Positions 1 through 8,389 of a stretch of 64,000 nt of DNA are shown piece after piece. The DNA lies in contig NZ_JAEKJA010000012.1 in assembly GCF_016411865.1 (NCBI RefSeq), forward strand, positions 62,001 to 126,000, given 5' to 3'. Origin of the DNA: Acuticoccus mangrovi. GTDB lineage: Bacteria; Pseudomonadota; Alphaproteobacteria; Rhizobiales; Amorphaceae. Every line of letters starts with the position of its first letter. Position 1 is the stretch's first letter. The notes below the pieces were generated by a model, which saw only the letters and a program-made list of their open reading frames with translations, made no database searches and was not told the DNA's origin. Position numbers and translations under genes: made by a program.

Positions 1-370
1 CCGGCATCGCGGCGACGGCGCCCGCCTTGTCGCTCGTCGTCACGATCAGCCGAACGCCCGCGTCCGCGACCCGGTAGGCGGCCTCGGACTGGGTGGCGTC
101 GGCGGCGATGGGCACCGCGATCGCGCCGGCGCGGATCGCCGCCAGCGTGGCGACGACCCAGTCGACCGAGTTCGCGAGCCAGATCCCCACCGCCCCGCCG
201 GGCGCGAGGCCGAGCGACACGTAGTGCGCCGAAAGCGCCTCCACCTCCGCCGCGAGCCCGGCGTAGGTGAGTGCGCGCGTCTTGTCCTCGTAGGCGATCT
301 TGTCGGGCCACGCCGCGGCCTGCCGTGCCAGAAGCTCGGCGACCGGAGCGATCAGTTGGGTCCGGATCAT
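1..370 (-). CDS. AMP-dependent acyl-CoA synthetase, N-terminal part (runs off window)
   Basis: The 123 visible residues match the start of the ANL superfamily of adenylate-forming ligases, including the usual early LTYAGLAAEVEALSAHY stretch and the following LGLAPGGAVGIWLANS segment. Such enzymes activate a carboxylic acid with ATP and CoA. The P-loop and the rest of the protein lie outside the window, so substrate class cannot be judged. The start ATG (370-368) follows a strong Shine-Dalgarno sequence, GGGGAGGAA. It is the last visible gene of the minus-strand run that begins at 8132, so the acid it activates is probably the one imported and hydroxylated by the upstream products. Confidence 0.85.
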   Translation of the reverse strand, partial: MIRTQLIAPVAELLARQAAAWPDKIAYEDKTRALTYAGLAAEVEALSAHYVSLGLAPGGAVGIWLANSVDWVVATLAAIRAGAIAVPIAADATQSEAAYRVADAGVRLIVTTSDKAGAVAAMP

Positions 371-402
371 ATTGTTATTCCTCCCCGTTCTTGTTGTTCG
401 TG

Positions 403-1158
403 TCAGACCATGCTGAAGCCACCATTCGTGCTGATCACCTGCCCGGTGATCCAGGAGGCGTGATCGGACGCGAGGAACGCCACGAGCGGCGCGACGTCCG
501 CCGGCGTGCCGATCCGTCTCAGCGGGTAGGCACGTACGATCTTATCCATATTCTTGGCGAGGAAGTCGGCATCGGAGTGCGCCGTCTGGACGAGCCCGAG
601 GGACACGGTGTTGACGCACACATTGTTGCGGCCGAGCTCCTTGGCGAGGCTTTTGCCGAGGGCCATCGTTCCGGCACGGCTCGCGGCGGCCATCGCGAGG
701 TTCGCCTCGCCGATGCGCGAGGAATCGCCGATCAGGCTGATGATCCGCCCCCAGTTGGCGGCGATCATGTGCGGCGCCACGGCGTGGCAGCAGTGAATCG
801 CGCCGTAGAGGCAAGTGTCGATCTGGGCCTTCCAGTCGGCGGGGGTGGAATCGACGAACCGGCCGTACTTCACGTAGCCGGCGTTGTTGACGAGGATGTC
901 GAGGGAGCCGAAGTCGGCGACGATCGCGTCGACCATCGCCTTCACCGCGTCATAGTCGACGATGTCGGCCCGGTAGGCCTTCGCGGTACCACCCGCGGCC
1001 TCGATGGCGCTGACCACCTCGGCGGCCTCGGCTTCGGACGAGCGGTAGTTGACCGCCACCGTCGCCCCCTCGGCGGCGAGCGCCTTCGAGATCTCGCCGC
1101 CGGTGTCGCGGCCTCCGCCGGTGACCAGCGCCACGCGGCGGGCAAGGTTGAGTTCCAT
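403..1158 (-). CDS. short-chain dehydrogenase/reductase-like protein with degenerate active site
   Basis: This 251-residue protein has the SDR fold signature: a nucleotide-binding start LVTGGGRDTGGE (residues 11-22), NNAG at 91-94 and a C-terminal ITGQVISTNGG. The classical TGxxxGxG loop is altered, with Asp18 at the central Gly position. The catalytic YxxxK is not visible: where FabG-like proteins read YAAAK, this one reads AAASR (157-161), leaving Ala157 and Arg161. Ser141/Ser146/Ser147 remain near the expected serine. It is 2 bases downstream of the hydroxylase large subunit gene, so it is co-transcribed. It may be a catalytically altered dehydrogenase or a binding protein. The family call is secure, the reaction is not. 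Confidence 0.85.
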   Translation of the reverse strand: MELNLARRVALVTGGGRDTGGEISKALAAEGATVAVNYRSSEAEAAEVVSAIEAAGGTAKAYRADIVDYDAVKAMVDAIVADFGSLDILVNNAGYVKYGRFVDSTPADWKAQIDTCLYGAIHCCHAVAPHMIAANWGRIISLIGDSSRIGEANLAMAAASRAGTMALGKSLAKELGRNNVCVNTVSLGLVQTAHSDADFLAKNMDKIVRAYPLRRIGTPADVAPLVAFLASDHASWITGQVISTNGGFSMV

Positions 1159-1160
1159 GG

Positions 1161-3542
1161 TCACTCCTTTTCGTTGTCGGCGAGCAGCCGTGCGAGCTTC
1201 GAGGGGGTGATCGGCAGCGTGGCGACGCCGACGCCGAGATGGGCGACGGCGTCGCTGACGGCGTTGGCGATGGCCGCCGGTGCGCCGATGGTTCCGCCCT
1301 CCCCCATGCCGCGGAAGCCTCCCGGGTTGGCGGGAAGCTCGGTCTCGAGGTGCGCGACGCCGAGCGACGGCACCTCGGCGGCGGTGGGAATGAGATAGTC
1401 GGCGAGGCTCGCCGAGAGGATCTGCCCCGTTTCGTCGAACTGGAGCTCTTCGAGGAGAGCGACGCCGATGCCCTGGACCACACCGCCGTGCACCTGCCCG
1501 TCGACGACGAGCGGATTGATCATCCGCCCGCAGTCCTCGGCGACGAAGAAGCGGGTAAGGCGGATCGCGAGGGTCTCGGCGTCGATCTCCACCTCGGCGA
1601 GGTGCGTGGCCGAGGTGGTGGTGCCGAGCCGCGGGTCGAAGCTCTCCTGCGCCTCCAGCGTCGCGCGGGCGTCGTGCGGCAGCGCCGCCATGTCGGAGTA
1701 GACGGCCCGGGCGAGGTCGGCGAAGTCGATGCGATGGTTGGTGCCGGGGACGAAGATCACGCCGTCGCCGGTCTCGACCTCGGCGGGATCGACGTCGAAG
1801 AGCAGCGCCGCCGCCGCCTTGACCTTGCCCAAGAGCGTGCGCGTCGCCCGGATCGCGGCGCCGCCGCCGATCACCGCGCTGCGGCTCGCGTAGGTGCCGG
1901 TGCCATGCGCCGCGGCGTCGGTGTCGCCCTGGACCACCGCCACGTCCTGCGGCCGCACGCCGAGCTCCTCGGCGACGATCTGGGCGAGGGTGGTTTCGAG
2001 GCTCTGCCCGTGCGAGGCCATCGCGAAGGTGGCGGTGACGGCGCCGGTGGCGTCGATGCGGATGGTGGCGGTCTCCGAGCCGGTGTTGATCGGCATGCCG
2101 GGGGCGACCGCGATGCGCGAACCGATGCCGGTCAGCTCGGCGTAGCTCGCAAAACCGATGCCGAGCCAGCGGCCGGCGGCGCGCGCCTCCGCCTGCCGCC
2201 GCCGGAACTCGGTGAGGTCGGCCGCGACGCTCGCCGCGTCGAGGCATTCGAGGAAGCCCGAGCGGTCCCAGCGGATCCCCGAGCCGATCCGGAACGGGAA
2301 GTCCTCCGGCCGCACCAGGTTGCGGCGGCGGATCTCGTCGGGCGGCAGGCCGAGCCGGACGGCGGCCATGTCCACGAGGCGCTCCAGCGCGAACACCGCC
2401 ATCGGGCGGCCGACGCCGCGATAGGGGCCGGTCGGCGGCTTCGGCGTGGTCGCGGCCCGCACCCGCCCGCGATAGGCCGCGATGCGGTAGGGTCCGGGCA
2501 GGAAGCTCACCACCTGCACCGGCTCCAGCGCCGCCGTCCACGGATAGATCGAATAGGCGCCGATGTCGCCGATCACCTCGGCCTCGAGGGCGACGAAGCG
2601 CCCCTCGGCGTCCAACCCCAGGCGGGCCTCGACGACCTCGTCGAACCCCTGGCTGGTGGAGGTGAGATCTTCGAGCCGGTCGCCGACATATTTCACCGGC
2701 CGCTCCAGCCGGCGCGCCAATGCGGCGACGATCACCTCCTCGACATAGAGCGACCCCTTGCCGCCGAACCCGCCGCCGACGTCGGGCGCCACGACGCGCA
2801 GCCGGTTGCCCGGCAGATGGAGCAGCGAGGCGAGCGCGTCGCGCACCACGCCCGGGATCTGGGTCGAGGAGAACAGCGTGATGGCGTCGCGCCCGCGATC
2901 GTAGTCGGCGACATAGGCGCGCGTCTCGATCGCGAGCGGCGACTTGCGGGCGAGCCGGAAGGTGCCCTCGACGACGTGGGCGGCCTCGGCGATCGCCGCG
3001 GCGGCGTCGCCGGTCCGGAACTCGCGCTCGAGCACCAGGTTGCCCGGCACTTCCGGATGGAGCTGCGGCGCACCGGGGGCGAGGGCGGCGGCCGGATCGA
3101 TTGCGGCGGCGAGCGGCGCGTAGTCGACCGCGATCGCGGCGGCCGCGTCCTCGGCGCGGTAGCGATCGGCGGCGACCACGATCGCGACCGCCTCGCCCAC
3201 GTAGCGGACCCTGTCGCGCGCGAGCAGCGGGCAGTGGGTGGCGTTGTAGGTCTGCATCCGCGACGTCGCGACGAGGTCGGCGACATCGGCGAAGTCCGCC
3301 GCCGTCAGCACGGCGACGACCCCCGGCATCGCCGCGGCCGCGTTGGTGTCGATCGCGCGGATCTCGGCGTGCGCCTGGTCCGCCCGCACGAAGGCGAGGT
3401 GCAGCATACGGTCGAGCTGGATGTCGGCCGTGTAGCGCCCGGCGCCGGCGAGGAGGCGGGGATCCTCCAGCCGCTGCACGGGCTTGCCGATATATTTCGG
3501 CCGCACGGTCTCCACCGGCGCCAGCGCGAGCGCGTCAGTCAT
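1161..3542 (-). CDS. xanthine dehydrogenase-family molybdopterin-binding large subunit (CoxL-like)
   Basis: The 793-residue protein is the molybdenum-cofactor subunit of a CoxMSL-type hydroxylase. An Ald_Xan_dh N-terminal domain starts around KYIGKPVQRLEDPRLLAGAGRY (from residue 16). The cofactor-binding GGGFGGK lies at 256-262. The active-site loop reads TGPYRGVGRP (371-380), the non-CO-dehydrogenase type, since true CoxL carries a Cys-containing loop. The catalytic Glu region GEGGTIGAPAAI is near the C terminus. Expected chemistry is water-derived hydroxylation of a carbon in an aromatic, heterocyclic or acyl substrate. Its 5' end overlaps the metallo-hydrolase gene by 8 bases. The small and medium subunits are encoded upstream at 4293-5641. 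Confidence 0.93.
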   Translation of the reverse strand: MTDALALAPVETVRPKYIGKPVQRLEDPRLLAGAGRYTADIQLDRMLHLAFVRADQAHAEIRAIDTNAAAAMPGVVAVLTAADFADVADLVATSRMQTYNATHCPLLARDRVRYVGEAVAIVVAADRYRAEDAAAAIAVDYAPLAAAIDPAAALAPGAPQLHPEVPGNLVLEREFRTGDAAAAIAEAAHVVEGTFRLARKSPLAIETRAYVADYDRGRDAITLFSSTQIPGVVRDALASLLHLPGNRLRVVAPDVGGGFGGKGSLYVEEVIVAALARRLERPVKYVGDRLEDLTSTSQGFDEVVEARLGLDAEGRFVALEAEVIGDIGAYSIYPWTAALEPVQVVSFLPGPYRIAAYRGRVRAATTPKPPTGPYRGVGRPMAVFALERLVDMAAVRLGLPPDEIRRRNLVRPEDFPFRIGSGIRWDRSGFLECLDAASVAADLTEFRRRQAEARAAGRWLGIGFASYAELTGIGSRIAVAPGMPINTGSETATIRIDATGAVTATFAMASHGQSLETTLAQIVAEELGVRPQDVAVVQGDTDAAAHGTGTYASRSAVIGGGAAIRATRTLLGKVKAAAALLFDVDPAEVETGDGVIFVPGTNHRIDFADLARAVYSDMAALPHDARATLEAQESFDPRLGTTTSATHLAEVEIDAETLAIRLTRFFVAEDCGRMINPLVVDGQVHGGVVQGIGVALLEELQFDETGQILSASLADYLIPTAAEVPSLGVAHLETELPANPGGFRGMGEGGTIGAPAAIANAVSDAVAHLGVGVATLPITPSKLARLLADNEKE

Positions 3543-4296
3543 ACGCGTCTGCCCCCATCCGCAGGCTCTCCGCCTGCTTCAGGTCGTGGCCGCAGATGAC
3601 GAACGCACCGGTGGCCTCGATCTCCCGGATCTTGGCGTAGGAGGCGAGGAGCGCCGCGGGGTCGACGGCGTTCTTCGGCACCTCGTCGTTGTCGAGGTTG
3701 CGGCGCAGGCTGACGGCGTCGGACACGAGGAGCACCGTGCCGGTGCGTGCGAGCCTCGCTTCGAGCCCCATCAGCCCCGGCGTGTGGCCGGGCAGGTGCA
3801 CGGTGACGAGGCGTCCGTCGCCCATCACGTCGTGCCCGCCGTCCACCGTCTCCATCACCATCGGGTGGTCCCAATCGGCGGGCAGGTAGCCGCGCGCCTC
3901 GCCGTCGGGGGCCCGGGCCGCGGCGAGCTCGGCGTGGTGGACGAGGAAGCGCGCGTTGCGGAAGAACTCGTTGCAGCCGCAGTGATCGGGGTGGAAGTGG
4001 GAATTCACCACCACGTCGATGGCGTCGGGCGAGAGCCCCAGCGCGGCGAGCGAGGTGAGGACGTTGGCGGTGTGCCCGGGCGTCGGCGTCATCGCCGCCG
4101 CGAGGCTGCCCCAGCGTGCCGCGGCATCGACCTGCGCCGCCGGGTGGCAGCCGGTGTCGAACAGGATGTTGCCGCCCGGATGGCGGAACAGAACCGCGAT
4201 CACCGGCAGCTCGATGGTCTCGGCCCGGTCGGCGTCGGGCACGTAGACGCGCCGGCGCATCGTCAGCCGCCCGCCGTCGAGGATGTGCATCTTCAT
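3535..4296 (-). CDS. metallo-beta-lactamase-fold hydrolase (lactonase-like)
   Basis: This 253-residue protein carries the full metal-binding set: HFHPDH at 100-105 (H100, H102, D104, H105), H171 in PGHTPG, D193 and H237. The layout resembles N-acyl-homoserine lactonases and related lactone or thioester hydrolases. I chose the ATG at 4296 because it overlaps the stop of the 2Fe-2S subunit gene as ATGA; the open frame upstream is only an antisense-like extension. The 3' end overlaps the large-subunit start by 8 bases. Its position between two subunit genes suggests it acts on the hydroxylase product, for example by opening a lactone or cleaving a thioester. That role is inference. Confidence 0.88.
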   Translation of the reverse strand: MKMHILDGGRLTMRRRVYVPDADRAETIELPVIAVLFRHPGGNILFDTGCHPAAQVDAAARWGSLAAAMTPTPGHTANVLTSLAALGLSPDAIDVVVNSHFHPDHCGCNEFFRNARFLVHHAELAAARAPDGEARGYLPADWDHPMVMETVDGGHDVMGDGRLVTVHLPGHTPGLMGLEARLARTGTVLLVSDAVSLRRNLDNDEVPKNAVDPAALLASYAKIREIEATGAFVICGHDLKQAESLRMGADAYD

Positions 4297-4775
4297 GCCG
4301 TCACCCCGTCCCGCGCGTCGACGAGGTCGCGCACGGCGCGCACGATGTGCTCGTAGCCGGTGCAGCGGCAGAGGTTGCCGGAGAGGGCGTCGCGGATCTC
4401 CTCGTCGGTGCGCAGCGGGTGGGTCTCGAGGATCTCCGCCACCGTCATCAGGAAGCCGGGGGTGCAGAAGCCGCACTGGAGGGCGTGGTGACGGCGGAAG
4501 GCCTCCTGGATCGGGTGGAGGTTCCGCACCGTGCCGAGCCCCTCCACGGTATCGACGCGCGCCCCGTCGAGCTGGGCGGCGAACAGCAGGCAGGCGCGGG
4601 CGGTCACGCCGTCGAGACGGATGGTGCAGGCGCCGCAGACGCCGTGCTCGCAGCCGACATGGGTGCCGGTGCAGCGCAGACGATCGCGCAGGAAGTCGGA
4701 GGCGAGCATGCGCGGCTCGGCGCGGGCGCGCACCTCCTCGCCGTTGAGGGTCAGGGTGATGTCGATCTCGCTCAT
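4293..4775 (-). CDS. 2Fe-2S subunit of molybdenum hydroxylase (CoxS-like)
   Basis: This 160-residue protein is the iron-sulfur subunit that passes electrons from the molybdenum centre to FAD. The plant-ferredoxin-type cluster ligands are C42, C47, C50 and C62. The second cluster uses C101, C104, C136 and C138 in the diagnostic CGFCTPG and NLCRCTGY motifs. Length is typical for CoxS/XdhC-type subunits (about 155-170). It overlaps the FAD-subunit gene upstream and the metallo-hydrolase gene downstream by 4 bases each (ATGA), which indicates translational coupling. Confidence 0.95.
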   Translation of the reverse strand: MSEIDITLTLNGEEVRARAEPRMLASDFLRDRLRCTGTHVGCEHGVCGACTIRLDGVTARACLLFAAQLDGARVDTVEGLGTVRNLHPIQEAFRRHHALQCGFCTPGFLMTVAEILETHPLRTDEEIRDALSGNLCRCTGYEHIVRAVRDLVDARDGVTA

Positions 4776-5641
4776 TTGACCATTGCCAGAGTGGAGCTGC
4801 GCTCGGCCGCCCGTTCCAGGGCGCGCCGCGCCAGCACGGGGATGAGGCGGCGGCGGTAGTCGGCCGAGGCGTGCATGTCGTCGTTGGGCTCGAGGTCGGC
4901 GGCGGCGTCGGCGACCGCGTCGGCGATGTCGCGCCGGTCGGCGCCCGCGAGCGCCGCCTCGATGGCGGCGAGGCGCATCGGCGCGTCGGCGACGCCGCCG
5001 AGGGCGAGCCGCGCCTCGACGATCCGGTCGCCGTCGAGGCGCACGGTCGCGCCCGCCGCGGCGGCGGCGAAGTCCCCGGCCCGCTGGGCGACCTCCAGGA
5101 AGGCCATGCCGGTGCCCGGCGCCGGCCGGGGAACGCGCACGGCGACGACGATCTCGCCGTCTTCGAGCGCCGTCACCAGCGGTGCGATGAAGAAGCCGTC
5201 GCCGGGTTCGCTGCGCCGGCCGGCGGCGGAGGCGATGTCGATCGAGGCGTCGAGCAGCACCGTCAGGAGCGGCCATTCGGCGGACGGGTCGGCGTGGCAG
5301 AGGCTGCCGCCGATCGTGCCGCGGTTGCGGATCGCGACGTGCGCGACGTTCGCCATCGCCTCGGCCACCACCGGCAGCATGCGGGCCAAGAGCGGGTCGC
5401 GCGCCGCCTCGGCGTGGCGCGTCAGCGCGCCGATCCTGACGGCGTCGCCGTCCTCGACGATGCCGCGCAGCTCGGCGACATGGTTGATGTCGACGATCCG
5501 CTCCGGCTGAACCAGGCGGAAATTCATCATCGGCACCAGGCTCTGGCCGCCGGCGAGCAGCTTCGCGTCGTCGTGGTCGAGCGCCGCGAGGGCCTCCGCG
5601 AGCGTCGTCGGGCGCACATATTCGAACGCAGCCGGCTTCAT
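4772..5641 (-). CDS. FAD-binding subunit of molybdenum hydroxylase (CoxM-like)
   Basis: This 289-residue protein is the FAD subunit of the hydroxylase. The two FAD-contact motifs are AGGQS (residues 30-34) and TIGGS (109-113). They are followed by HADPSAEWP and a CO_deh_flav_C-type C-terminal domain. The start ATG at 5641 follows GGAG with a short spacer and lies directly after the crotonase stop. Together with 4293-4775 and 1161-3542 it completes a three-subunit enzyme in the order M, S, (metallo-hydrolase), L. Confidence 0.95.
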   Translation of the reverse strand: MKPAAFEYVRPTTLAEALAALDHDDAKLLAGGQSLVPMMNFRLVQPERIVDINHVAELRGIVEDGDAVRIGALTRHAEAARDPLLARMLPVVAEAMANVAHVAIRNRGTIGGSLCHADPSAEWPLLTVLLDASIDIASAAGRRSEPGDGFFIAPLVTALEDGEIVVAVRVPRPAPGTGMAFLEVAQRAGDFAAAAAGATVRLDGDRIVEARLALGGVADAPMRLAAIEAALAGADRRDIADAVADAAADLEPNDDMHASADYRRRLIPVLARRALERAAERSSTLAMVK

Positions 5642-5642
5642 C

Positions 5643-6410
5643 TCATGCTCCGACGAAGCGCGGCGCCCGCTTCTCGGCGAAGGCGCGGCGGCCCTCGGCG
5701 TAGTCGGCGCTCGCCGAGGCCGCGTCGATGGCGGCGTCGATGCGGGCGGCGTCGAGCGCGCCGAAGGTGGCGCCATTGAGGATCAGCTTCGCGCCGGCCT
5801 GCGTCAGCGGCGCCTGGTCGGCGAGGGTGGCGGCGAAGGCCTGCGCGGCCGCCAGCGGCTCGTCCGAGACGTCGTCGACGAAGCCGGTGCGCAGGGCGTG
5901 GGCGGCACCAAAGCGCTCCGCCGAATAGAGGATGCGCTTCGCCTCGGTGAGGCCGACGAGGGCGAGAAGCTTGCGCGTCGCCTGCGCCCCATAGACGATC
6001 GAAAGCCGCGCCGCGGGAATGCCGAACAGGGCGTCGCTCGCGGCGAAGCGGAAGTCCGCCGACATCGCGATGTGGGCGCCGCCGCCGAGGGTGTAGCCGC
6101 GGCAGACGGCGATCACCGGCTTGTCGACGTGGGCGATGGCGGCGCATCCGGCGTCGACCGCAACCTCGTAGGCCTTCGACTGCGCGAGATCGTCGCGCAC
6201 GGCGGCGAACTCGGCGATGTCGGCGCCGGTGGAGAAGTCGTCCCCCGCCCCGGCGAGGATGATGACGCGGACCTCGGGGTTCGCGTCGAGGGCGCTGAAG
6301 ACGTCGACGAACCCCCACCACATCGCCAGCGTCACCGAGTTGCGCTGACGCGGGCGGTTGATCGTGACGGTGGCGATGGCGCCGTCGGTCGTGACCGCGA
6401 GATCCGCCAT
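5643..6410 (-). CDS. crotonase / enoyl-CoA hydratase-isomerase family protein
   Basis: This 255-residue protein has the crotonase oxyanion-hole segments STGADIAEF and LGGGAHIAMSADFRF, so it probably binds an acyl-CoA thioester. The hydratase catalytic glutamates are not evident: the first Glu position falls in FGIPAARL (Ala) and the second in TEAKRI (Lys). It may therefore be an isomerase, hydrolase, decarboxylase or ring-modifying crotonase rather than a hydratase. It overlaps the CoxG-like gene by one base (TGATG) and precedes the FAD subunit gene by one base. Context suggests it acts on the CoA ester made by the synthetase at the end of the same run. Confidence 0.9.
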   Translation of the reverse strand: MADLAVTTDGAIATVTINRPRQRNSVTLAMWWGFVDVFSALDANPEVRVIILAGAGDDFSTGADIAEFAAVRDDLAQSKAYEVAVDAGCAAIAHVDKPVIAVCRGYTLGGGAHIAMSADFRFAASDALFGIPAARLSIVYGAQATRKLLALVGLTEAKRILYSAERFGAAHALRTGFVDDVSDEPLAAAQAFAATLADQAPLTQAGAKLILNGATFGALDAARIDAAIDAASASADYAEGRRAFAEKRAPRFVGA

Positions 6411-6871
6411 CAGCCATCCACCTCTTCGGTGACGCCGACCGCCGTGCGGATGTTCTCGAAGAACGCTGCCGCGAGCTTGCGCGCCGTCGAATCGAGCAGG
6501 CGCGAGCCGAGTTGGGCGAGCTTGCCGCCGACATCGGCCGACGCGTCGTAGTTGAGCATCGTCTCGTCGGCCGACACCCGCTCGAGCCGGACCCGCGCCG
6601 AGCCCTTGGCGAAGCCCGCGACGCCGCCCTTGCCGTGCCCCGAGAGGAGATAGCTCTCCTCGGGGACGATCTCGCTCAGCGTCACCTCGCCCTCGAAGCG
6701 GGCCTTCACCGGGCCCACCTTGAGGGCCACCACGGCCGTCATGTGGTCGGGCGCGTCCATCGTCAGCGTCTCGCATCCGGGGATGCAGCGGGCGAGGACG
6801 TCGGGGTCGTTGAGCGCCGCCCAGGCCGTGGCCCGGTCGCAAGGGAGGAGGACGCTGTCCTTGAGGTCCAT
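6410..6871 (-). CDS. CoxG-like SRPBCC-domain protein
   Basis: This 153-residue protein matches the CoxG family (START/SRPBCC fold). It has the MDLKDSVLLPCDRATAWAAL start, IPGCETL and the VGPVKARFEGEV core that is highly recurrent in CoxG proteins. CoxG homologues accompany CoxMSL-type hydroxylases; in carboxydotrophs CoxG is implicated in membrane recruitment of the enzyme. It is encoded in the same overlapping run as the hydroxylase subunits. The ATG at 6871 fits the family start, and the frame upstream of it is non-homologous. Confidence 0.9.
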   Translation of the reverse strand: MDLKDSVLLPCDRATAWAALNDPDVLARCIPGCETLTMDAPDHMTAVVALKVGPVKARFEGEVTLSEIVPEESYLLSGHGKGGVAGFAKGSARVRLERVSADETMLNYDASADVGGKLAQLGSRLLDSTARKLAAAFFENIRTAVGVTEEVDG

Positions 6872-6929
6872 GGGTCTCACCGATTGTGTCTGGCTCGGGG
6901 CGGGCGACGCTCGGGGCGAGCGGGCGCGG

Positions 6930-8132
6930 TCAGTCCGCCTTGACGAGCGGGCAGTCGCTCTCCGACAGCGGCCGGAAGGCCTTGTCGCCGGGGATGGTCT
7001 CAATCAGCTTGTAGACGTCCCATTCACCGGTCGATTCGGCGGGGGTCTTCACCTGATAGACGTACATGTCGTGCACCATGCGCCCGTCCTCGCGGATCTT
7101 GCCGCCGTGGGCGAAGAAGTCCTCGACCGGAAGCTCGCGCATCTTCGCCATCACGGCGTCCGCGTCGGTCGTGCCGGCGGCCTCGACGGCCTTCAGGTAG
7201 TGGAGGGTGGACGAATAGTTTCCGGCATCACCCATGTGCGGCATCTTCCCGGTCTTCGCCTTGAACTTCTCGGCGAAGGCGCGGGTGTCGTCGTCGCGAT
7301 CCCAGTAGAAGCCGTTGGTGAGCACCATGCCCTGCGCCGCCGGCAGCCCCAGCGCCTTGACGTCGGTGAGCCACACGAGCAGCCCGGCGACGAGCTTGCC
7401 GGAATCGGTGAGGCCGAACTCCTGCGCCGACTTCACCGCGTTGATGAACGTCGTACCGGACCCGGCGATGGCGACCACCTCGGCCGGGGAAGCCTGCGCC
7501 TGGAGCATGAAGGCGGAGTGGTCGGCGGTTTCGATCGGATAGAGGACGTTGCCTTCGACCGAGCCGCCCGCCGCCTCCACAATGGCCGAGGCGTCGGCTT
7601 CGAGGGCATGGCCGAACGCGTAGTCGGCGGTGAGGAAGAACCAGCTCTTGTGACCGTCGTCGACGAGATGGTTCGCCGTGCCGTTCGCGAGCGCATAGGT
7701 GTCGTAGGCGTAGTGGATCGAGTTGGGGGTGCAGCCCGCGCCCGTCAGCTTGGACGAGCCGGAGCCGTTGACGATCGCGATGCCGCCCTTCTGCTCGGCG
7801 ATCTGCGCGACGGAGAGCGCGATGCCGGAGTTGATCAGGTCGTTGATCATCGTGACGCCGTCGCTCTCGTACCACTCTTGGGCGAGCGAGGCGGCGACCT
7901 CGGGCTTGTTCTGGTGGTCGCCGACCACGACCTCGACGGGCTCCCCGAGCACCGTTCCGCCGAAGTCCTCGACCGCGAGCTCGACGGCGGCGACCGCGCC
8001 GGGGCCGGCTTCGTGGCTGAACTGTCCGGTCATGTCGGTGAGGACGCCGATCTTCGCCTGATCGGCGAGCGCCGGTCCGGCAACGCAGGTCGCCGCCACG
8101 AGGGCGAGCGCAAGTCGATGGGTCTGCATCAT
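6930..8132 (-). CDS. ABC transporter substrate-binding protein (branched-chain amino acid type)
   Basis: This protein of about 400 residues is a type I periplasmic binding protein. An N-terminal signal peptide ends at a GPALA-D cleavage site, followed by AKIGVLTDMTGQFS, typical of the LivJ/HAAT group. Such proteins in catabolic clusters often bind aromatic acids rather than amino acids. Two adjacent ATGs (8132 and 8129) follow GGAAGG; the second has the better spacing. It is the first gene of the minus-strand run and divergent from livGFHM, which would supply the membrane and ATPase parts. Confidence 0.93.
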   Translation of the reverse strand: MMQTHRLALALVAATCVAGPALADQAKIGVLTDMTGQFSHEAGPGAVAAVELAVEDFGGTVLGEPVEVVVGDHQNKPEVAASLAQEWYESDGVTMINDLINSGIALSVAQIAEQKGGIAIVNGSGSSKLTGAGCTPNSIHYAYDTYALANGTANHLVDDGHKSWFFLTADYAFGHALEADASAIVEAAGGSVEGNVLYPIETADHSAFMLQAQASPAEVVAIAGSGTTFINAVKSAQEFGLTDSGKLVAGLLVWLTDVKALGLPAAQGMVLTNGFYWDRDDDTRAFAEKFKAKTGKMPHMGDAGNYSSTLHYLKAVEAAGTTDADAVMAKMRELPVEDFFAHGGKIREDGRMVHDMYVYQVKTPAESTGEWDVYKLIETIPGDKAFRPLSESDCPLVKAD

Positions 8133-8389
8133 TTCCTTCCCGCAATCTGCGGCTTGCCTGCCGCTATCTAATTGCACAACAAGACTTATAGGCACGAGGG
8201 AGACGGAACATGATCGAAATTATAAGGAGATAGTTGGAGAAATATCCCTTATGATCGATCGAGTGCTGCATCTCCGTGCAACTTATTGACTTGCGCTAAT
8301 AGACTTTAATAGCATCCGCTCGTCAAGCCCGGTCGATGCCGGGGGACATGGTCCGCTGCGGTGGGCCCAAGACAACACAGGGAGGGGAC
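8133..8389 (+). promoter_or_regulatory. divergent promoter region between the binding-protein run and livGFHM
   Basis: This 257-base intergenic stretch is markedly more AT-rich than the flanking genes. It must carry the start signals for both directions. A possible plus-strand promoter is TTGACT (8287-8292) with TAATAG (8308-8313), but the 15-base spacer is short, so the match is weak. No clear operator palindrome was recognised. Confidence 0.4.

Noticed and set aside
1159-2541. N-terminal extension of the SDR frame through the CoxL-like gene (to 2541)
   Set aside because: It overlaps the large-subunit gene in another frame; the SDR fold begins at the ATG at 1158.
1239-3599. Long plus-strand frame opposite the CoxL-like gene
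   Set aside because: It is an Arg/Gly/Asp-rich antisense shadow of a well-supported gene; no family character, no SD.
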